In this document: one piece after another, positions 1-6,434 of the stretch
Position numbering within the stretch: position 1 is the stretch's first letter
How the letters are laid out: each line of letters starts with the position of its first letter
Assembly: GCA_009699915.1 (NCBI GenBank)
Contig: WLNG01000081.1
Location: 1 to 6,434, forward strand
Direction: 5' to 3'
Source of the DNA: Actinomycetota bacterium
GTDB taxonomy: Bacteria > Actinomycetota > Thermoleophilia > Solirubrobacterales > Solirubrobacteraceae
DNA length: 6,434 bases
Made by a program: the position numbers and the translations under genes
The notes under the pieces: generated by a model
The model's database searches: none
What the model was told of the DNA's origin: nothing
Seen by the model: only the letters and a program-made list of their open reading frames with translations

Positions 1-35
1 CCCTGGGCGTGGCGGACCAGAAGGATGGTCGGCAC
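1..35 (-). CDS. Start of a probable histidine phosphatase (phosphoglycerate mutase-like) gene, cut by the window edge
   Basis: Reading the minus strand from a GTG at 35-33 gives MPTILLVRHAQ followed by a partial glycine codon. A hydrophobic strand leading into an R-H-(G/A)-Q motif right at the N-terminus is the hallmark of the histidine phosphatase superfamily (Pfam His_Phos_1), in which this His is the residue phosphorylated during catalysis. The GTG follows the HyuB stop by 11 bases, and an AGGA overlapping that stop lies 9 bases upstream of it, so this is probably the fifth gene of the operon. Only about eleven codons are visible. The family is inferred from this one motif, and substrate and full length cannot be told. 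A chance reading is possible but unlikely, since motif, start codon, ribosome site and spacing all agree. Confidence 0.6.
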   Translation of the reverse strand, partial: MPTILLVRHAQ

Positions 36-44
36 GCTCGGGCG

Positions 45-48
45 TCCT
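45..48 (-). promoter_or_regulatory. Ribosome binding site for the gene starting at 35
   Basis: The minus strand reads AGGA, formed by the last two bases of the HyuB TAG stop and the two bases after it, 9 bases before the GTG at 35. It supports the GTG as a true start and suggests reinitiation by ribosomes finishing HyuB. Confidence 0.5.
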
Positions 49-2359
49 ATTCGGCCGGCGCCAGACGCACGTCCCAGACGGGATCGTCGTCGGGACGGCA
101 GAGCTCGCCGTCCAGCGCGTGGCCGCACGACGGGCACAGGTACGAACGCCAGCGCAGATCGTGGCCGACCTGCTCCTGCGGGTCGGTGAAGTGCGCGCCG
201 AACTCAGGCGTGCGGTACTCCAGCCATGCGGTACCCAGCCGGTAGTTGCCCTCACGCGGGGCGAGCTCCTGATGGCAGTGCACACACGCGAGCGCCGCTC
301 CGTTCTGACCGGGCCCGACGACGACGGTCGCCAGAGCGCGCTCGACAACGGAGGTGATCGTTCCGCTGCGCGGCTCAGGGGCGGGCTTCGCCGCGACCAG
401 CCGGTCGCGCAACAGGGCTGCGCGCCGCTCCGTGGTGGCCGCTGCGTCGAGTGAGCCGTCCTCGTGCAGGACGACGCCGTAGATGCGATCGGCCTCCTCG
501 CGCGAGCTCTTGCCCTCGCGCACATCGTCTTCGACGAGCTCGGGCAGCCGCAGCACCGGGTCCCCGTAGGAGGCTCCCGGGTTCGGCAGGACCTCGAACA
601 CGTCGTTCTCGGTGATCCGATTGTCGAAGACCTTCGGCGCGGCGAGCGCGAGCTCCGGCGCCATCTCACGCAGCGCTTCAGGCGTACCGGGAACCCGGCC
701 CGAAGCGAGCCAGTCGCGGATCGCGCAGTCCTCCGCCCGCCACATCTGGCCACCGGTTGCGGGGAATCCGCCGAGCACGCCAGGCTGCTGGGTGACGCTC
801 TGCGCCAGACCGCCGCTGGAGATGTAGTGCTCAGGTGAGCGATGGCCGACCATCGCGGCGATCAGGCACGCGCCTCCCCGCCACTGCCCGTGCCCACCGG
901 AGTCGACGGCCTCGCGCCGATAGAGCCACAGCACGGGGATCTCGTGCTCGAGTCCTTCGACCGAGCCGACCGGGTTCATCGTCGAGCTCATCGTGCCGCC
1001 GTGCTCCAGGCCATCGCGCCACGGGAAGGCTCCGAGGCCTCCGACGATGCCGTCGGTCGGGAAGTTGGCGGTCGGGTTGCCGAACTGGTCGATCCCGAAG
1101 GTGTGGTTGTAGATCAGCGTCGAACAGGCGGAGGTGGCGAACGTCTGATGCGCCGTCGCATCGTTGGTCGAGAACATCTTCATGTTCAGATGCTGCGACT
1201 GGACGATCGAGACCACCAGCCCCAGCGAGGTGCTGACCGCCGACGGGTGTCGCGCTGCGCTGATCGTGCCGCGCTCAAAGTCGAAGTCCACCTGCTGCAG
1301 CAGACCTGCGGCGCAGAGGTACTGGTCGTAACAGAGGAAGGTCAGCAGCGTGTTGGTGATGCAGGCCCGCAGGACGCCGGCAGTGATGTTGAACGAGCCG
1401 ACACTCTCATCGGTGCCCTTGTTCGAGTAGATCAGCCGGTCGCCGACCTTACGCACGCTGAGGCTCACGCGGTACGGGGTCAGGTCGCCGACGACCGCGC
1501 CGGAGACGTAGCGCGTGTCGGTCCACTCGCCGTCGGGAAGTGAGCGCAGCCGCTCGCCGACGACATCGGCGGTCGTCGCGATCATCTTGCGCATCACGCC
1601 CTTGACCTGGCCCGGACCGTAGCGACGGACCATGTCCAGCACGCGCTCCTTGGCGAGCGTCACACCGGCGATCTGCGAGCGCAGCTCGAGCGTCATCAGG
1701 CCGGAGAGCCGCGAGCGTCGCACCCAAGCGTCCACGACATCCTCGCGGACCTGGCCATTCTCGACGAGTTTCATCGGTGGGAAGAAGGTCGGCTCGGAGT
1801 AGACGTCGCGCGCCTGCTGCGTGAAACCGCCCGGCTCGACGCCGCCGAGCTCGCGCTGATGCAGGACGTTGTAGACCCACGCGAAGAGCCGGCCCTCCCA
1901 GAAGACCGGGGCGTAGACGGCGGCATCCATCTGGTGATTGGTCCCGATCCAAGGGTCGTCCTGGAGGAAGATGTCCCCGTCGTTGATGCCGACGTTCATC
2001 GAGCGATGCTCAAGCGTCCACTTCACGCAGACATCCGCGCAGGCGCTGAAGAAGAGGTTGCCCGGGCCGAAGCAGACACCCTCGCCATCCTCGGTCTGGA
2101 TCGACGTGTTGAAGTCGTAGCCGTAGACCACGACCGGGCTGCCCGAGACCCGGCGGATCGTCTCCTGATGGTCCCAGTTGACGTTCCAGATCTTTGACCG
2201 CAGCACCTCGTAGGAGATCGGATCGATGTCCGTGTCGTACTCGGTGTGCATCTTCAGGCTCGGGTCGACAACCAGCTCATCGGGCGGCAGATAGCCCTCG
2301 ATGAAGCTTTCGGCACGACGCTCGCGCTCGTTGGCAAGGGTTCGCTCGGTGATGCTCAT
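47..2359 (-). CDS. hyuB: Acetone carboxylase alpha-like subunit (HyuB family) with fused gamma-like zinc domain
   Basis: This 770-residue protein is the likely catalytic subunit of an ATP-dependent ketone carboxylase. The HyuB body runs from about residue 45 (DPISYEVLRSKIW, then RRVSGSPVV at 69-77) to about 630. It includes GDIFLQDDPWIGTNHQMD at 128-145, SGGHGQWRGG at 487-496, GGFPATGG at 530-537 and IYGVVL at 626-631; the region from 530 on resembles the C-terminal half of acetone carboxylase alpha more than plain hydantoinase B. His142, Asp145 and His167 match the family's metal-binding His/Asp/His, which binds Mn in acetone carboxylase. A linker at about 640-685 leads to a tail with Cys692/Cys695 and Cys742/Cys745, resembling the separate gamma subunit. 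The ATG at 2359 is chosen because it lies 5 bases past the HyuA stop with a GGGAG upstream; Met37 is a weaker alternative. A cytoplasmic partner of the adjacent HyuA is expected. The substrate is unknown; hydantoinase or oxoprolinase activity is less likely given the gamma tail. Confidence 0.9.
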   Translation of the reverse strand: MSITERTLANERERRAESFIEGYLPPDELVVDPSLKMHTEYDTDIDPISYEVLRSKIWNVNWDHQETIRRVSGSPVVVYGYDFNTSIQTEDGEGVCFGPGNLFFSACADVCVKWTLEHRSMNVGINDGDIFLQDDPWIGTNHQMDAAVYAPVFWEGRLFAWVYNVLHQRELGGVEPGGFTQQARDVYSEPTFFPPMKLVENGQVREDVVDAWVRRSRLSGLMTLELRSQIAGVTLAKERVLDMVRRYGPGQVKGVMRKMIATTADVVGERLRSLPDGEWTDTRYVSGAVVGDLTPYRVSLSVRKVGDRLIYSNKGTDESVGSFNITAGVLRACITNTLLTFLCYDQYLCAAGLLQQVDFDFERGTISAARHPSAVSTSLGLVVSIVQSQHLNMKMFSTNDATAHQTFATSACSTLIYNHTFGIDQFGNPTANFPTDGIVGGLGAFPWRDGLEHGGTMSSTMNPVGSVEGLEHEIPVLWLYRREAVDSGGHGQWRGGACLIAAMVGHRSPEHYISSGGLAQSVTQQPGVLGGFPATGGQMWRAEDCAIRDWLASGRVPGTPEALREMAPELALAAPKVFDNRITENDVFEVLPNPGASYGDPVLRLPELVEDDVREGKSSREEADRIYGVVLHEDGSLDAAATTERRAALLRDRLVAAKPAPEPRSGTITSVVERALATVVVGPGQNGAALACVHCHQELAPREGNYRLGTAWLEYRTPEFGAHFTDPQEQVGHDLRWRSYLCPSCGHALDGELCRPDDDPVWDVRLAPAE
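50..301 (-). other. C-terminal acetone carboxylase gamma-like zinc domain of the HyuB protein
   Basis: These codons (about residues 687-770) form a separate module. It has C692-V-H-C695, then EGNYRLG at 703-709, then YLCPSCGHALD at 740-750 and a final acidic stretch leading to VWDVRL. From memory, the free-standing Xanthobacter gamma subunit (about 168 residues) has the same order: a first cysteine pair, a DNWKL-like segment, a YFCPECG pair about 45-50 residues later, then a Pro/Trp-rich end. The four cysteines would bind one structural Zn. The first 70 or so residues of a normal gamma subunit seem to be missing or replaced by the linker. Confidence 0.78.
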
Positions 2360-2364
2360 CGTGA

Positions 2365-4464
2365 TCAGGCTCCCAGCTCGATCGTGAGGTTGCCGCCGGG
2401 CTCAACGGCAAGGGTCAGGCCCGGGCGCACCACTGCGGTGGTGTCCGGGTAGTCGACGAGGGCCGGCCCCTCGATCACGGTTCCCGCCGGAAGCGAAGGA
2501 CCGTTGAAGACCGGCGTCGCCGACACGGCCCGGTGCTCGGGCCAGTAGACGTCACGCTCCCCGATGGGAGCGGCGTCGGCCTGCGCGGAAGACTCCGTCG
2601 CGGTGACGGGGCGCAGCGGATCGGCCGGAGCGACCACGAGGCGCAGACCCATCAGGTCGATGCCGCCCTCGGGATATCCGACGCCCTCGCCGAAACGCCG
2701 CGCATACGTGCGCGAGAAGGTCTCGACGATCTCATCCATCGCCGCAGCTTCGAGGTCTCCAGCCGGGACGTCGGCCTCGACGTCATACACCTGCAGCGCG
2801 TACTTCATGTCGGCACTGCGGTGCTGGACGAGCGTGTCCCAGGCGATGCCGGCACGCTCGGCATCCTCACGGGCGAGCTGCTCAATCCGGGCGTAGCCCT
2901 CAGCGACGCGCGCATGATCGAGTGGGACGCGCATGAACATCGGCGTCTCGTAGGTGCGGCCGTACCCCTCCAGCCCGATGCCGTAGGCCGACCAGACCGA
3001 GGCCAGATCGCCCACCGGAATGACGATCCTGCCGATGCCAAGCCCGCGGGTGAAGAGCGCCGCGTGCACCGCTCCGCCACCGCCGAAGGCGTAGAGCGTG
3101 AAATCGCGCGGGTCGTGACCGCGCGCGATCGTCATCGAGCGGATCTTGTCCTCCATCAGGCTGTCGGCGACCTCCTGGATACCGGCGGCGCACTCCATCA
3201 CGCTGAGACCGAGCTGATCGCCGAGCTGCGCGATCGCACGCGTCGCGGCCTCCTTGTCGAGCTTCATCCGCCCGCCGAGGAAGTTGTCCCCGTTGAGCAG
3301 CCCGAGAACGAGGTCCGCGTCGGTCGTCGTCGGCTGCGTGCCGCCGCGGCCGTAACAGACCGGACCCGGATCGGCCCCCGCGCTCTGAGGACCGACGCGC
3401 AGGGCGCCGGACTGCGGATCGACCCAGGCGAGACTGCCGCCACCGGCGCCGACGGACTCAACGTCGACCATCCGCAGGAAGAGATCGTGCTGCTCGACGA
3501 CGACCGCATCGCGCACCGGCAGTCGGCCGTCAGCGATGACGCTGACGTCGAAGGTCGTCCCGCCCATGTCGGCGGCGATGATGTGCTCGTGACCGACCTC
3601 AGCGCCGGCGCGCTGGCTGGCTATCACGCCGCCCACCGGGCCCGACTCGAGCGTCATGACCGGCCGCTCGACGATGTCGAGCGCATCGACCAGTCCGCCA
3701 TCGCACTGCGCGAACAGCAGTCGCTCCTGATACCCATGCTCGCGCAGGCGATCGAGCAGTCGCGTGACGTAGTCACGCATCAGCGGCCCGATGTACGAGT
3801 TGAGCACCGCGGTCGCAGCGCGCGGGTACTCGCCCATCCTGCGCGCCAGCTGCGACCCGTAGCTGATGTAGAGATCGGGGAAGCGTGCGTCGAGAAGCTC
3901 CTTGGCGCGCCGTTCGTGACGCGGCTCGAGGTGGCTCCAGAGGAAGCTCACTGCGAGCGTTTCGACTCCCTGATCGAGCAGTTCCTGCACCGCGTTGACG
4001 AGCCCCTCCTCGTCGAGCGGAACCACGACGTCGCCGAACGAGTCGATCCGCTCGTTGACCTCGCGCACGTCCTCGCGCAGGACGAACCGCTCGGGTAGCG
4101 AACTCGCCGCGTAATTCAGGATCCGCTCGACCGGCTGCCCGTTCGTGCGGCCCTCGCTGTTGAGGATGCGCAGCGCGTCGCCGTGACCGGCGGTGGACAC
4201 CAGGCCGACACGCGACCCGGTGCGACTGACGACCGCATTGATGCCGACCGTCGTTCCGTGCGAAAGCCGGGCGGTGTCCTTGAGCAGATCGGCGAGCGTG
4301 ATCCCCAGATGCTGTGCCCCGGCCTCGAGTGAGTCGATGAACCCGCGCGAGAAGTCGTCCGGCGTGGACGAGGCCTTCGCGATGGTGACGGCGCCCGCCT
4401 CATCGACGATCGTGCAATCGGTGAAGGTTCCGCCGATGTCGATGCTGACGCGATAGCTGCTCAT
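2365..4464 (-). CDS. hyuA: Acetone carboxylase beta-like subunit (HyuA / hydantoinase A family), ATP-binding
   Basis: This complete 699-residue subunit probably uses ATP to phosphorylate substrate and bicarbonate before carboxylation in the HyuB partner. The N-terminal domain (about 4-190) starts with the phosphate-binding loop DIGGTFTD (9-16) and has SHGTTVGINAVV (68-79). The central ASKHA-type domain (about 200-495) has the second phosphate loop DMGGTTFDV (299-307), VGAGGGS (338-344), SAGADPGPVCYG (361-372) and AFGGGGAVHA (459-468). The C-terminal domain (about 510-695) ends with the family's GPALVDYPDTTAVVRPG (666-682). GLLNGDNFLGGRMKLDK (388-404) and VWSAYGI (490-496) resemble acetone carboxylase beta as I recall it, and the length is close to that family's roughly 715. 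The ATG overlaps the SDR stop as ATGA, has AGGA 7 bases upstream, and puts the first motif at residue 9, so the start is secure. The protein is soluble, with no signal peptide. A hydantoinase or oxoprolinase role is possible by family but less favoured by context. Confidence 0.91.
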   Translation of the reverse strand: MSSYRVSIDIGGTFTDCTIVDEAGAVTIAKASSTPDDFSRGFIDSLEAGAQHLGITLADLLKDTARLSHGTTVGINAVVSRTGSRVGLVSTAGHGDALRILNSEGRTNGQPVERILNYAASSLPERFVLREDVREVNERIDSFGDVVVPLDEEGLVNAVQELLDQGVETLAVSFLWSHLEPRHERRAKELLDARFPDLYISYGSQLARRMGEYPRAATAVLNSYIGPLMRDYVTRLLDRLREHGYQERLLFAQCDGGLVDALDIVERPVMTLESGPVGGVIASQRAGAEVGHEHIIAADMGGTTFDVSVIADGRLPVRDAVVVEQHDLFLRMVDVESVGAGGGSLAWVDPQSGALRVGPQSAGADPGPVCYGRGGTQPTTTDADLVLGLLNGDNFLGGRMKLDKEAATRAIAQLGDQLGLSVMECAAGIQEVADSLMEDKIRSMTIARGHDPRDFTLYAFGGGGAVHAALFTRGLGIGRIVIPVGDLASVWSAYGIGLEGYGRTYETPMFMRVPLDHARVAEGYARIEQLAREDAERAGIAWDTLVQHRSADMKYALQVYDVEADVPAGDLEAAAMDEIVETFSRTYARRFGEGVGYPEGGIDLMGLRLVVAPADPLRPVTATESSAQADAAPIGERDVYWPEHRAVSATPVFNGPSLPAGTVIEGPALVDYPDTTAVVRPGLTLAVEPGGNLTIELGA
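2370..2374 (-). promoter_or_regulatory. Ribosome binding site for HyuB
   Basis: The minus strand reads GGGAG here, 10 bases before the ATG at 2359 and inside the last codons of HyuA. The spacing is slightly long. It supports Met1 over the internal Met37 and would tie HyuB initiation to HyuA termination. Confidence 0.5.
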
Positions 4465-5228
4465 GATCCTGTCCTACTCCCACCGTTGACGCTGAGGAAC
4501 TCGCCCGAAACGAAGTCCGAATCCGGCGAAACGAGATAGGCAACCGCCGCAGCGATGTCGTCCGGGACACCGTGCTCTCCGCGACGGCCCCGGCGATGGA
4601 CCGGAATGTCGGCCGCGAGGCGCGCGATCTCCTCGTCGGTGAACTGGTCGTGGATCTCCGTGCGGATGAAGCCTGGATTGATCGCGTTGACGCAGATCCC
4701 GAACTCGCCGAGATTGCGCGCGAGCGAGACGGTCATCCCGAGCACCGCGCCCTTCGAAGCGGCGTACGACGGGGCCGTCGTCGGCCGACCCTGCTGCGCG
4801 GCGAGCGAACCGATGTTCACGATCTTGCCGTAGCGCTGCTCGCGCATGTCACCGAGCACCGCGCGCACGCACCAGTAGCTGCCGGAGGCGTTGATCGAGA
4901 TCATCTCCGCCCACGACTCGTCCGAGTCTTCCCAGGGGAGCCCCGCGCGCGAGATGCCCGCGTTGTTGACGAGGATGGTGATCGGGCCGAAGGCGTCGCG
5001 CGTTGCCTGCGCCGCAGCGTCAACGGCCGCCGAGTCGGTGATGTCGACCTCGAGCGGCAGCACCGCGTCGCCGATCGTCTCGGCCAACTGCCGGACTCCG
5101 TCGCCGTTGCAATCCCAAGCAGCGACACTCGCGCCCTCGGAGTGGAGCCGGTGGGTGATCGCGCGGCCGAACGCACCGGCAGCGCCGGTGACGATCGCGA
5201 CGGTTCCCTCCAGGCGCCGCGGCGTCAT
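4461..5228 (-). CDS. SDR-family NAD(P)-dependent dehydrogenase (FabG-like)
   Basis: This complete 255-residue protein is a classical short-chain dehydrogenase of normal length. It shows the cofactor loop TGAAGAFG (14-21), Asp39 at the end of the second strand (WDCN), NNAG (88-91), Asn113, catalytic Ser141 (NIGSLAA), the YxxxK pair Tyr155/Lys159, PGFIRTE (185-191) and the C-terminal SGEFLSVNGG (241-250). An acidic residue at position 39 usually means NAD(H) rather than NADP(H), which fits an oxidative, catabolic role. Between ketone carboxylase and acyl-CoA ligase genes it most plausibly oxidises a secondary alcohol to the ketone the carboxylase uses, as 1-phenylethanol dehydrogenase does in ethylbenzene breakdown; reduction of a ketoacyl thioester is the main alternative. 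The stretch 209-223 before PDDIA is longer and more basic (HRRGRRGEHG) than usual. The ATG overlaps the ligase stop as ATGA. The nearest purine-rich site (GGGGAG) is 17 bases away, so initiation probably depends on coupling. Confidence 0.92.
   Translation of the reverse strand: MTPRRLEGTVAIVTGAAGAFGRAITHRLHSEGASVAAWDCNGDGVRQLAETIGDAVLPLEVDITDSAAVDAAAQATRDAFGPITILVNNAGISRAGLPWEDSDESWAEMISINASGSYWCVRAVLGDMREQRYGKIVNIGSLAAQQGRPTTAPSYAASKGAVLGMTVSLARNLGEFGICVNAINPGFIRTEIHDQFTDEEIARLAADIPVHRRGRRGEHGVPDDIAAAVAYLVSPDSDFVSGEFLSVNGGSRTGS
4472..4475 (-). promoter_or_regulatory. Ribosome binding site for HyuA
   Basis: The minus strand reads AGGA, 7 bases before the ATG at 4464 and within the last codons of the SDR gene. 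With the ATGA overlap, it allows both direct initiation and coupling to SDR translation. Confidence 0.55.
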
Positions 5229-6434
5229 GGCCGGGCCGCCGCGCGCTCCCCGCGATCAACGGTGTCCGGCGTGACGCCGTCCTCCCGGAGCTTGAACTTC
5301 TGGACGCGCTGACTTGGCGTCTTCGGAAGTGCCTCGCAGACGCGCAGGTACCGCGGCACCGCGAAGTAGGCCAGCCGGCTGCGGCAGTGCTCGACGAGCG
5401 CGTCGAGGTCCACCTCCGAGCCGGGCTCGGGCACGAGCGCGACCATCACCTCATCCTCGCCCAGATCCGATGGCACGCCGTAGGCAGCACATTCGAGCAC
5501 GCCGGGGAAGGCGGTGATGACGCTCTCGATCTCCCACGACGAGACGTTCTCGCCGCGCCGGCGGATCGAGTCCTTGAGGCGGTCGACGTAATGGAAGAAG
5601 CCGTCCTCGTCACACCAGGCGCGATCGCCGGTGTGGAACCAGAGGTTGCGCGTGGAGGCGATCGTCTCCGCCGGGCGCGCCCAGTACTCCCGCAGGATCG
5701 TGCCGGGATGGCGGGGGCGAATCTGGATCTCGCCGACCTCGCCGGTGGGCACCTCGACGTCACCCTCGTCGGCGACGCGCACATCGAAGTAGGGCGCCGC
5801 CCGCCCGCACGAGCCGGGCCGGCGCGAGGTGCGCGTGTTCCAGGTGGCGATGCCGACCTCCGTCATCCCGTAGTGCTCATGGAGCCGCACGCCAAAGCGC
5901 TCTTCGAATTCCAGCCAGAGCGCTCCATCGCAGCCACCGCCGTAGGCGCGCACGACCGGATGCTCGCGATCATCGGGCCGGGCGGGCTGCTTGGCGATGA
6001 TCGAGAGCATCGTCCCGAGGTAGTTGAACGAGGTGACACCGTGCTCGCGCATCCGGTCCCAGAACCCGGAGGCGCTCAGCCGATCGTCGAGCACCAGGCG
6101 CGCGCCGACGAGCATGCTCGAGATGACCGAGGTGTACTTGGCGTTCACGTGGAAGAGCGGGAACGCGGTGTAGAGGACGTCGGCGTCGGTGTACTCCATC
6201 AGCGCGACATTGCCGCGCGTGAGCTGCAGGTTCGCCTGGTGCGTCAGCACCGCGCCCTTCGACGGACCGGTCGTCCCTGACGTGTAGAGGATGCAGGCGA
6301 CGTCATCCGGAGCGACGACGGGGCCGTTCTCGAGCGCCGGTGACAGCAGCTCGTCGGCCAGCATGCTGACCGTGCGCCCTGCCGCAGAGCCGCCGGCCTC
6401 GCCGCGCACGATCACGTGTCGGAGCTCCGGCGCA
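5225..6434 (-). CDS. AMP-forming acyl-CoA ligase (CaiC-like), N-terminus beyond the window
   Basis: The reading frame is open through the right edge (APELRH precedes the GTG at 6415), so the gene is partial and that GTG is internal. Some 130-150 N-terminal residues are probably missing. Counting from the 6415 codon, the adenylating core shows the P-loop YTSGTTGPSKG (44-54), PLFHVNAKY (86-94), YGGG (158-161), HYGMTE (181-186), the ribose-binding HTGD (261-264) and the hinge DRLKDSIRRRGENVSSWEIE (278-297), followed by the mobile C-terminal domain. The enzyme would make an acyl-adenylate and then the CoA thioester in the cytoplasm. The segment NYLGTMLSIIAKQPARPDD (131-149) resembles actinobacterial crotonobetaine/carnitine-CoA ligase relatives, but the acid substrate cannot be read from sequence. 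Context suggests the beta-keto acid made by the downstream carboxylase, like benzoylacetate-CoA ligase. Oddity: the usual A10 Gly-Lys is Gln369-Arg370, so the standard catalytic lysine is absent from its place; Lys373 and Lys375 are nearby. Confidence 0.92.
   Translation of the reverse strand, partial: APELRHVIVRGEAGGSAAGRTVSMLADELLSPALENGPVVAPDDVACILYTSGTTGPSKGAVLTHQANLQLTRGNVALMEYTDADVLYTAFPLFHVNAKYTSVISSMLVGARLVLDDRLSASGFWDRMREHGVTSFNYLGTMLSIIAKQPARPDDREHPVVRAYGGGCDGALWLEFEERFGVRLHEHYGMTEVGIATWNTRTSRRPGSCGRAAPYFDVRVADEGDVEVPTGEVGEIQIRPRHPGTILREYWARPAETIASTRNLWFHTGDRAWCDEDGFFHYVDRLKDSIRRRGENVSSWEIESVITAFPGVLECAAYGVPSDLGEDEVMVALVPEPGSEVDLDALVEHCRSRLAYFAVPRYLRVCEALPKTPSQRVQKFKLREDGVTPDTVDRGERAAARP

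Noticed and set aside
842..1543. A 233-codon plus-strand open frame, and a similar 297-codon one at 5387-6280
   Set aside because: Both are antisense to well-supported genes (HyuB and the ligase) and their products look like GC-rich complement artefacts with no domain signature.
2249..2251. Internal ATG (Met37) as the HyuB start
   Set aside because: It would leave a gap of more than 100 bases after HyuA. The ATG at 2359 has a ribosome site and fits the tight spacing of the operon. The first 36 residues are poorly conserved, so some doubt remains.
2533..4098. A 521-codon open frame on the plus strand
   Set aside because: It lies wholly antisense to HyuA, whose protein carries every family motif. 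The antisense product is Arg/Asp/His-rich, low-complexity and without recognisable motifs, as expected from the complement of a GC-rich gene.
47..4464. Hydantoinase or 5-oxoprolinase as the function of the HyuA/HyuB pair
   Set aside because: Family membership allows it, but the gamma-like zinc tail, the acetone-carboxylase-like segments in both subunits and the SDR and acyl-CoA ligase neighbours fit ketone carboxylation better. It is not formally excluded.
6413..6415. GTG at 6415 as the ligase start codon
   Set aside because: The frame continues open to the window end with plausible family sequence, and the P-loop would lie only 44 residues in, far too close for this family. The gene is cut by the window edge.
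1..6434. CRISPR array, insertion sequence, tRNA/rRNA, riboswitch, terminator or internal promoter
   Set aside because: Intergenic gaps are 11 bases or less, and I saw no direct repeat array, transposase motif, inverted terminal repeats, RNA gene or hairpin-plus-T-run.

Overview
The window is one face of a tightly packed operon read entirely from the minus strand. In transcription order (high to low coordinates) it holds an AMP-forming acyl-CoA ligase whose 5' end lies beyond the window, an SDR-family dehydrogenase, an acetone-carboxylase-type HyuA (beta-like) subunit, an acetone-carboxylase-type HyuB (alpha-like) subunit carrying a fused zinc-binding gamma-like tail, and the first eleven or so codons of what looks like a histidine phosphatase gene. 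The DNA is GC-rich (about two thirds G+C by eye) with strong G/C bias at third codon positions. Together with the CaiC-like ligase type, this suggests a high-GC environmental bacterium, most likely an actinobacterium. That assignment is inference; no taxonomic marker gene is present.

Layout: the ligase and SDR share an ATGA overlap (5225-5228), the SDR and HyuA share another (4461-4464), HyuA and HyuB are 5 bases apart (2360-2364), and HyuB and the last gene are 11 bases apart (36-46). No gap exceeds 11 bases, so there is no room for an internal promoter or terminator between the genes and none is seen. The operon promoter must lie beyond the right edge and its end beyond the left edge.

The genes read as a pathway. 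An SDR could oxidise a secondary alcohol to a ketone. The HyuA/HyuB pair could carboxylate the ketone with ATP and bicarbonate to a beta-keto acid. The ligase could convert that acid to its CoA thioester, ready for thiolysis. This is the same logic as the known anaerobic ethylbenzene route (1-phenylethanol dehydrogenase, acetophenone carboxylase, benzoylacetate-CoA ligase), here compressed into four contiguous genes with the carboxylase reduced to two polypeptides. No thiolase or transcriptional regulator is visible, and the sequence does not reveal the substrate.
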